DNA of 12,346 bases from JBCCRH01 sp039208045 (GTDB lineage: Bacteria; Bacteroidota; Bacteroidia; Chitinophagales; Saprospiraceae), in assembly GCA_039208045.1 (NCBI GenBank), contig JBCCRH010000150.1, positions 1-12,346 of the forward strand, in the 5' to 3' direction. Below, piece after piece: positions 7,880 through 12,346 of this stretch. The notes beneath the pieces were generated by a model. The model searched no databases. It had not been told where the DNA came from and saw only the letters and a list, made by a program, of their open reading frames with translations. Position numbers and translations under genes: made by a program. Position 1 is the stretch's first letter. Each line of letters begins with the position of its first letter.

Positions 7880-7979
7880 TTTGTGAACCACCGTTCTGCC
7901 ATTCATACTAGGCCTGCGCAGACACCCCCAACAATATCTCCTACCAATTGTTACCCTCAAGTATCAAAAAGAGCGTCTT

Positions 7980-9434
7980 GTGAAAATCGGAATCATCGGT
8001 GCAGGGATAGCAGGTTTGGCAGCAGCCGTGCGTATGGCGGTACGCGGCTATGAAGTGCAAGTATTTGAATCCAATGCTTACCCTGGTGGAAAACTTTCCA
8101 ACTTCGACCTGAATGGCTATCGCTTTGATGCAGGCCCTTCTTTGTTCACCATGCCACAGTATGTGGATGAGCTATTTCGGCTCGCTGGCGAAGAGCCCCG
8201 CGACCACTTCCAGTACGAGCGTCTCTCTACCGTTTGTCACTATTTTTGGGAAGACGGCACCCGCCTGCACGCCCACGCCGAACCTGAAGCTTTTGCTCAT
8301 GAGGCAGCTACAAAACTGGGCGTAGATAGCCGCATTATCACCAAAACCTTAGCGGAAAGCGCTCGTAAATACGAGCTGACCGGCAGAATTTTTCTCGAAA
8401 AATCGCTACACCGTTGGGATACTTGGCTGACGCCAGAAGTGGCAAAAGCAGTAGTGCAAATCCCTACGCTCGACCTATTCAATAGCATGGATCGCGCCAA
8501 TAAGCGTTTGCTCAAGCACCCAAAGCTCGTGCAACTATTCAACCGCTTCGCTACCTACAACGGCTCTAATCCCTACAAAGCCCCAGGCTTACTCAACATC
8601 ATCCCGCATTTTGAGCATCACTTTGGGGCCTATTTCCCGAAAGGAGGCATGCATGCCATCACCCAGAGCGTCTACGAACTCGCCCTACGCCAAGGCGTGC
8701 AGTTTCACTTTAACACCACCGCAGAGCAAATCGAGGTGGCCGATGGCAAAGCACACGCCATTCAAGCGGGAGGGACAAAACATACCTTCGATCGTGTGAT
8801 TTGCAACATGGATATTTTCTTTGCTTACAAAAAGCTGCTGCCCGACCAGAAGCATCCGACCCGCATTTTGCGACAGCCAAAATCCACCTCAGCCCTAATT
8901 TTTTACTGGGGCGTAAAGCGCCAATTTCCAGAGCTAGGCCTGCACAATATTCTATTTAGCAACGACTACGAGGAAGAATTTAAGCAGCTGGATGGAGGCA
9001 CGATTTACGATGACCCAACGGTCTATATCAATATTACCCAAAAACATCACGAAGCAGATGCGCCAGCAGGATGCGAAAATTGGTTTACGATGATTAATGT
9101 GCCGTTTGAAGACGGGCAAGATTGGGACACCATTATTCCCAAAGCGCGCCAAGAAATGATCCAAAAGATCAACCGTATCCTCGATGTGGATATGGAAGGC
9201 TTGATCGAATGTGAGGAAGTGCTCGAACCGCGTACTATCGAATCCCGAACGTCCTCTCATCTTGGCTCTTTATACGGCACCAGCTCGAATAATCGAATGG
9301 CGGCCTTTATGCGCCATCCTAACTTTTCGAGTAATATCCAGCACCTTTACTTTTGTGGGGGCAGTGTACATCCAGGGGGGGGCATTCCATTAGCATTGCT
9401 TTCCTCTAAGATTGTGGACGAAGTGATGCACTAA
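7980..9434 (+). CDS. crtD: Carotenoid desaturase, probably 1-hydroxycarotenoid 3,4-desaturase (CrtD), 484 aa
   Basis: An FAD-dependent carotenoid desaturase of the CrtI/CrtD family, acting at the membrane. The dinucleotide-binding GAGIAG (7-12) lies at the N-terminus, followed by FESNAYPGGKLSNF and FDAGPSLFTMP, and the C-terminal family signature LYFCGGSVHPGGGIPLAL (about 455-472) closes the protein. The subtype is judged from the YPGGKL / FDAGPSLFTMP / YFWEDGT pattern, which resembles Bacteroidota CrtD rather than phytoene desaturase CrtI, and from the adjacent cruF and crtZ. CrtD would introduce the 3',4' double bond into the 1'-hydroxylated psi end. CrtI remains possible. Starts with GTG at 7980, placing GxGxxG at the usual distance from the N-terminus, 100 nt after the kinase gene. 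A run of eight G (9375-9382) lies in the conserved HPGGGIP codons. First gene of a tight cluster; cruF begins 10 nt after its stop. Confidence 0.85.
   Translation: MKIGIIGAGIAGLAAAVRMAVRGYEVQVFESNAYPGGKLSNFDLNGYRFDAGPSLFTMPQYVDELFRLAGEEPRDHFQYERLSTVCHYFWEDGTRLHAHAEPEAFAHEAATKLGVDSRIITKTLAESARKYELTGRIFLEKSLHRWDTWLTPEVAKAVVQIPTLDLFNSMDRANKRLLKHPKLVQLFNRFATYNGSNPYKAPGLLNIIPHFEHHFGAYFPKGGMHAITQSVYELALRQGVQFHFNTTAEQIEVADGKAHAIQAGGTKHTFDRVICNMDIFFAYKKLLPDQKHPTRILRQPKSTSALIFYWGVKRQFPELGLHNILFSNDYEEEFKQLDGGTIYDDPTVYINITQKHHEADAPAGCENWFTMINVPFEDGQDWDTIIPKARQEMIQKINRILDVDMEGLIECEEVLEPRTIESRTSSHLGSLYGTSSNNRMAAFMRHPNFSSNIQHLYFCGGSVHPGGGIPLALLSSKIVDEVMH
9375..9382 (+). other. G8 homopolymer in the conserved 3' motif of crtD
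   Basis: Eight consecutive G encode part of P465-G466-G467-G468 of the HPGGGIP signature. A one-base slip here would shift the frame and replace the last about 17 residues. It may be a chance run, a phase-variation tract or a sequencing error hot spot. The frame as given is intact and matches the family signature. Confidence 0.6.
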
Positions 9435-9444
9435 ATTTGTACGT

Positions 9445-10149
9445 ATGGAAAAAACAAGCATATCATCTATTACGGAAGGCCACTGGTGGTCCTTCTTGCT
9501 CCCCTTCCCCGAAGCGGATGATCGAACTCGTTGGGCAACCTTTGTACTAGCCATCTTCTATTGCATCGGCGTTGTCTGCATCGCCATCAATATTCACCCC
9601 GATTTTATTCTGCTTACGCCGCTTCAGCTGCTATTTTCGGTGTCCCTAATGCTATGGTGCCATTCGAAGTGGTCCAGTCGAACAGTTATTTTTATGGTAG
9701 CTTGCTATGTAGTGGGGTTTGGAGCGGAGTTGGTAGGGGTACAGACGGGTTTAATCTTTGGAGAATACTCTTATGGCCCCGTATTAGGCCCCAAATGGTA
9801 TGGTACGCCCTTTATGATTGGTGTCAATTGGATATTGGTAACTTACGCAGCTGGTTCATTGGTGGATCAGCTGGGCATCTCCACAAATGCTGCGGTCAGA
9901 ACCGTAACTATTGCCCTGCTAATGGTAGGGCTAGATATCTTCATTGAACCCGTAGCGATGGCGTATGATTTTTGGTCGTGGCCCAATAATACGGTGCCCT
10001 TTCAGAACTATGTAGGGTGGTTTGTGATTGGCCTTATTACAAGCGGATTATACGTCAAATTCGCCAGCGAAAAACCAAACAAACTAGGTAGTGCCTTGTT
10101 TATTATGCAATTTCTATTTTTCTTACTGTTGAATATATTTGGATTGTAA
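9445..10149 (+). CDS. cruF: Carotenoid 1',2'-hydratase CruF (DUF422 family), 234 aa
   Basis: A polytopic membrane protein of the CruF/DUF422 carotenoid family. CruF adds water across the 1',2' double bond of the acyclic (psi) end of gamma-carotene, giving a 1'-hydroxy carotenoid. About seven hydrophobic segments span the protein. Family-typical blocks are GFGAELVGVQTGLIFGEYSYGP (starting at 91, including E95 and E107), GPKWYGTPFMIGVNW (115-129), DIFIEPVAMAYDFW (164-177, including E168) and VPFQNYVGWF (184-193). The length fits the family. CrtC, the unrelated hydratase of purple bacteria, is a soluble-type protein and is excluded by the membrane profile. ATG at 9445 lies 10 nt after the crtD stop, and crtZ follows after 1 nt, so the three genes are very likely translated from one message. 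Related DUF422 proteins include lycopene cyclase-like members, so the exact reaction is inferred from context. Confidence 0.82.
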   Translation: MEKTSISSITEGHWWSFLLPFPEADDRTRWATFVLAIFYCIGVVCIAINIHPDFILLTPLQLLFSVSLMLWCHSKWSSRTVIFMVACYVVGFGAELVGVQTGLIFGEYSYGPVLGPKWYGTPFMIGVNWILVTYAAGSLVDQLGISTNAAVRTVTIALLMVGLDIFIEPVAMAYDFWSWPNNTVPFQNYVGWFVIGLITSGLYVKFASEKPNKLGSALFIMQFLFFLLLNIFGL

Positions 10150-10150
10150 T

Positions 10151-10636
10151 ATGGAGATTTTATTGTATGCATTTATCGCAATTGCTACTGCTTTTGTCAT
10201 GGAATTTGTGGCGTGGTTTACCCACAAATATGTCATGCACGGCTTACTGTGGGATTGGCATGAAGACCATCACAAGCCTCATCATGAGAAAGATGGATTT
10301 TTCGAAAAAAACGATCTGTTCTTTCTAGTCTTTGCTATTCCAAGCGCCATTTGCTACATCGTAGGGCTCTCTACCCCTCAATTTTGGTTGCTATTTGTAG
10401 GGATTGGTATTTCTATTTATGGCTTGATCTACTTTCTTATTCACGATGTGTACATCCATCGTCGCTTTAATTGGTTTAAGCAACTGGATAGTAACTATTC
10501 TCGTGGCATCTTGCGGGCGCACGGCGCGCACCACGCGAAGCAAACGAAAGAAGATTGTGAATCATTTGGTCTATTAGTAGTAGCTCCAAAATATTTCAAA
10601 AAGCGCAGCGCGTGGGCTAAAAAGGCGGCAGAATAG
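10151..10636 (+). CDS. crtZ: Beta-carotene 3-hydroxylase CrtZ, 161 aa
   Basis: A membrane di-iron hydroxylase of the fatty acid hydroxylase superfamily that adds a 3-hydroxyl to beta-ionone rings. All four His clusters are visible: HKYVMH (H25, H30), HEDHH (H37, H40, H41), HDVYIH (H98, H103) and HGAHH (H124, H127, H128). The two central hydrophobic stretches (about 57-72 and 78-97) and the about 160-aa length fit CrtZ. The frame is open from a TTG at 10139, but that lies inside cruF; the ATG at 10151, one base after the cruF stop codon, gives the family-typical N-terminus MEILLYAF and is chosen. The basic C-terminus (KKRSAWAKKAAE) is unremarkable. In this cluster CrtZ would hydroxylate the single beta ring of a monocyclic carotenoid. 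Confidence 0.93.
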   Translation: MEILLYAFIAIATAFVMEFVAWFTHKYVMHGLLWDWHEDHHKPHHEKDGFFEKNDLFFLVFAIPSAICYIVGLSTPQFWLLFVGIGISIYGLIYFLIHDVYIHRRFNWFKQLDSNYSRGILRAHGAHHAKQTKEDCESFGLLVVAPKYFKKRSAWAKKAAE

Positions 10637-10651
10637 ACGTACATTACTTCA

Positions 10652-12022
10652 ATGTACCGCTTACTCGCTTTAGTTCGGAAGCATGCTATTGCTATTTTAT
10701 TGTGCCTACTCTGGCTAATAGTATGGCAGATGCACCTGCTAAATAGTTGGTTGGAGCTAAGCCCCCCTGAAGAAGTTGCTGCATTTATCTTGTTGCTTAC
10801 TGCGACGCTGTGGATCACGGAAGCGCTTCCACTCTACATCAGTAGTTTAGGTGTTTTATTGCTTAGTGTTCTCCTACTCCACCCTCTGCTCGATACTTCT
10901 AATGTTCCTAAAGAAGTCTTTTATCAGGCCTTTTTTGGGGACATTACGTTGCTTTTCATGGGTGGCTTTGTGCTTTCTGCCTTGCTCAATAAATATGGTA
11001 TTGCCGTTCGTATTGCCAATCGGGTCATTCGAAGAACGGGCACCCGCCCTTCTTATTTTTTGCTGGGCATTATTCTTATTGCTGCCTTTTTATCTATGTG
11101 GATGAGTAATACGGCTACTGCGGCCATGATGTTTGCCATTGTTGGCCCGATCGTTTTGGTGCTTCCTGATACCGATCCCTTTACTAAAGCGCTTGGTTTG
11201 GCCATTCCGTTTGCCTGTAATATTGGAGGGCTTGGCACGCCCATTGGTACACCACCCAATGCTATTGCGATTGAATATTTGCAGCAGGCTGGTATCTCTA
11301 TATCGTTTGCCCAATGGATTGGAATTGGTGTTCCGGCCATGCTCATTTTGGGCGCCTTGCTATGGGCTATCTTACTGAAGCTTTACCCTGCTCAACAAGC
11401 CTCCATTCCCATTGAACAGGAGAAAAATACAACACCCCTTTCCGGCAAGCAATATATGGTACTGGCCCTATTTTTACTCACTATTCTTGGATGGCTTTTT
11501 TCTGGACAGTTGGCAGTTACCACTGGTACAGTCGGCCTTTGCCTCGTCATTGCTAGTTTTGGACTGCGCCTGCTGGATACGCGAGATTTTAAAAATATCT
11601 CTTGGGACATTTTATTCATGTTAGGTGGTGGGTTGTGCTTGGGCGTTGGCCTCCAAAAAAGTGGCCTTACTGCTACCATCGCCGTTGCTATACCAATGGG
11701 TTCCCCGTTCTGGGTTATTCTGATTACGCTAATCATCCTTGCTGCTTGTATGACCACCTTTATGAGTAATACAGCAACTGCCAACCTGTTGATTCCCGTT
11801 GCGATTTCTTTACCCAATAATGAGTTGATCTTAGCCATTGCTATTTCGCTCATGTGCTCCACCTCCATGGCACTCCCAGTTAGTACCCCACCTAATGCTA
11901 TTGCCTTTGGTTCTGGCCTCGTCGGCGTACCCGACATTTTTAAAAGCGGGATGATAATGACCCTACTGGCCTTGATCGTTATCATTTTGATGTGTATTTT
12001 GTATGTACCTTTGTTTATTTAA
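10652..12022 (+). CDS. DASS/SLC13-family sodium-coupled anion (dicarboxylate or sulfate) transporter, 456 aa
   Basis: An inner-membrane secondary transporter of the divalent anion:Na+ symporter family. The inverted structural repeat is visible as paired motifs: SNT at 152-154 within WMSNTATAAMM and SNT at 372-374 within FMSNTATANLL, each followed by a T-P-P-N-A-I-A element (GTPPNAIAIEY near 200; STPPNAIAFGSG near 415). In VcINDY-like transporters the SNT and following T-P-P motifs form the Na+ and substrate sites. Eleven or so hydrophobic segments span the chain, with a polar loop around residues 248-268. Substrate (succinate or other dicarboxylate, citrate, sulfate) cannot be decided. It starts 15 nt after the crtZ stop and ends 13 nt before the next gene, so it is probably co-transcribed with the carotenoid genes, although no functional link is evident. 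Confidence 0.9.
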   Translation: MYRLLALVRKHAIAILLCLLWLIVWQMHLLNSWLELSPPEEVAAFILLLTATLWITEALPLYISSLGVLLLSVLLLHPLLDTSNVPKEVFYQAFFGDITLLFMGGFVLSALLNKYGIAVRIANRVIRRTGTRPSYFLLGIILIAAFLSMWMSNTATAAMMFAIVGPIVLVLPDTDPFTKALGLAIPFACNIGGLGTPIGTPPNAIAIEYLQQAGISISFAQWIGIGVPAMLILGALLWAILLKLYPAQQASIPIEQEKNTTPLSGKQYMVLALFLLTILGWLFSGQLAVTTGTVGLCLVIASFGLRLLDTRDFKNISWDILFMLGGGLCLGVGLQKSGLTATIAVAIPMGSPFWVILITLIILAACMTTFMSNTATANLLIPVAISLPNNELILAIAISLMCSTSMALPVSTPPNAIAFGSGLVGVPDIFKSGMIMTLLALIVIILMCILYVPLFI

Positions 12023-12035
12023 GTTAAGTGTAATT

Positions 12036-12346
12036 ATGGAAATACACGTTCAACAATGCCAATTTTGCGGTCATCGCGGCGTACGAGATATTTTAGTGCG
12101 TGAGGAAGGCGAGCCAGATCGTGTGTTTGTCCAGTGTTTGTCTTGTCAGAGTTTAGTGGCCACCTATCTGATAGCGCCTATGGGCTACTATCATCATGGC
12201 AAAGGATTTGAATCTTTTTTAAGAGGATTATACCGTTCTGGAGAATTTACCAGTGGTCGCCGCGTTAAGGATAAGTTCGAACAACGCAAGCAAAAGGAGC
12301 AAGAGCGATTCCAAAGAGCACTAAATGCACTTGCTGAAAAGAATCA
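12036..12346 (+). CDS. Hypothetical zinc-ribbon protein, 5' part (runs off the window)
   Basis: An ATG at 12036 opens a frame that stays open to the end of the window (103 complete codons). The N-terminus carries two CxxC knuckles, CQFC (8-11) and CLSC (34-37), separated by 22 residues, the pattern of a zinc ribbon. A short segment rich in Tyr, His and Gly follows (APMGYYHHGKGFE, about 48-60), then a highly charged stretch from about 76 (RRVKDKFEQRKQKEQERFQRAL) likely to form a helix or coiled coil. The family is not recognised. It starts 13 nt after the transporter stop on the same strand, so it may be the last or next gene of that unit. Nucleic-acid or protein binding is plausible for a zinc ribbon but unproven. 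Confidence 0.7.
   Translation, partial: MEIHVQQCQFCGHRGVRDILVREEGEPDRVFVQCLSCQSLVATYLIAPMGYYHHGKGFESFLRGLYRSGEFTSGRRVKDKFEQRKQKEQERFQRALNALAEKN

Noticed and set aside
7067..7960. Minus-strand open frames (7067-7501, 7520-7960) opposite the histidine kinase
   Set aside because: They are antisense to the well-conserved HAMP, HisKA and HATPase codons of the kinase, and their translations look random.
7880..7979. Promoter for the carotenoid cluster in the kinase/crtD spacer
   Set aside because: I found no TAnnTTTG -7 box with a properly spaced TTTG in these 100 nt, so no promoter is called.
9531..9947. 138-codon + strand frame inside cruF
   Set aside because: It is a shifted-frame shadow of cruF; the cruF frame carries the family motifs and continues to a stop abutting crtZ.
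10139..10150. TTG at 10139 as the crtZ start
   Set aside because: It overlaps the cruF 3' end and adds four residues not expected in CrtZ; the ATG at 10151 gives the normal N-terminus.
11392..11985. 197-codon minus-strand frame opposite the transporter
   Set aside because: It is antisense to the conserved second SNT/TPPN half of the DASS transporter, and no family features are visible.
1..12346. Defence system, CRISPR array, prophage, transposase or tRNA in the window
   Set aside because: No nuclease, helicase, integrase or transposase motifs, no regularly spaced direct repeats and no cloverleaf were seen; the gene content is metabolic and envelope related.

Overview
This window looks like chromosomal DNA from a pigmented Bacteroidota bacterium, most likely in or near the Saprospiria. 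Several things point that way. Gene starts lack Shine-Dalgarno sequences, and one gene has a TAnnTTTG-type -7 element upstream. Several proteins are of Bacteroidota type: a BioF/KBL-like enzyme fused to a GNAT acyltransferase, an arginase-fold protein without metal ligands, and a CrtD-CruF-CrtZ carotenoid set. The taxonomic call is an inference from protein character, not from a marker gene.

Layout. Positions 1-828 hold the 3' two-thirds of murF (peptidoglycan precursor ligase, + strand). A 163-bp concentric inverted repeat (861-1023) separates it from a convergent minus-strand pair. That pair is an 810-aa fusion of a PLP-dependent alpha-oxoamine synthase with a FemAB/BioF2-type acyltransferase (1025-3457), preceded by an arginase-fold pseudoenzyme (3603-4706). 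The divergent spacer 4707-4921 carries a REP-like cluster of palindromes. All following genes lie on the + strand: a large NtrY-like membrane histidine kinase (4922-7879); a tight carotenoid cluster crtD (7980-9434), cruF (9445-10149) and crtZ (10151-10636); a DASS/SLC13 transporter (10652-12022); and a truncated zinc-ribbon protein (12036 to the window end).

How the genes work together. CruF (1',2'-hydratase), CrtD (3',4'-desaturase) and CrtZ (beta-ring 3-hydroxylase) are the three steps that would convert gamma-carotene to saproxanthin, a monocyclic xanthophyll named after Saprospira. The upstream genes crtE, crtB, crtI and crtY, and a ketolase crtW, are not in this window. Spacings of 10, 1, 15 and 13 nt from crtD to the zinc-ribbon gene suggest one transcription unit, although the last two genes have no obvious carotenoid role.

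Most notable points: the single-chain oxoamine synthase/N-acyltransferase, which could make an N-acylated sphingoid- or capnine-like base; the two palindromic intergenic elements; the loss of metal ligands in the arginase-fold protein; and a G8 tract in a conserved motif of crtD. No mobile-element genes, CRISPR array, tRNA, rRNA or defence system is visible. No intergenic stretch exceeds 300 bases.
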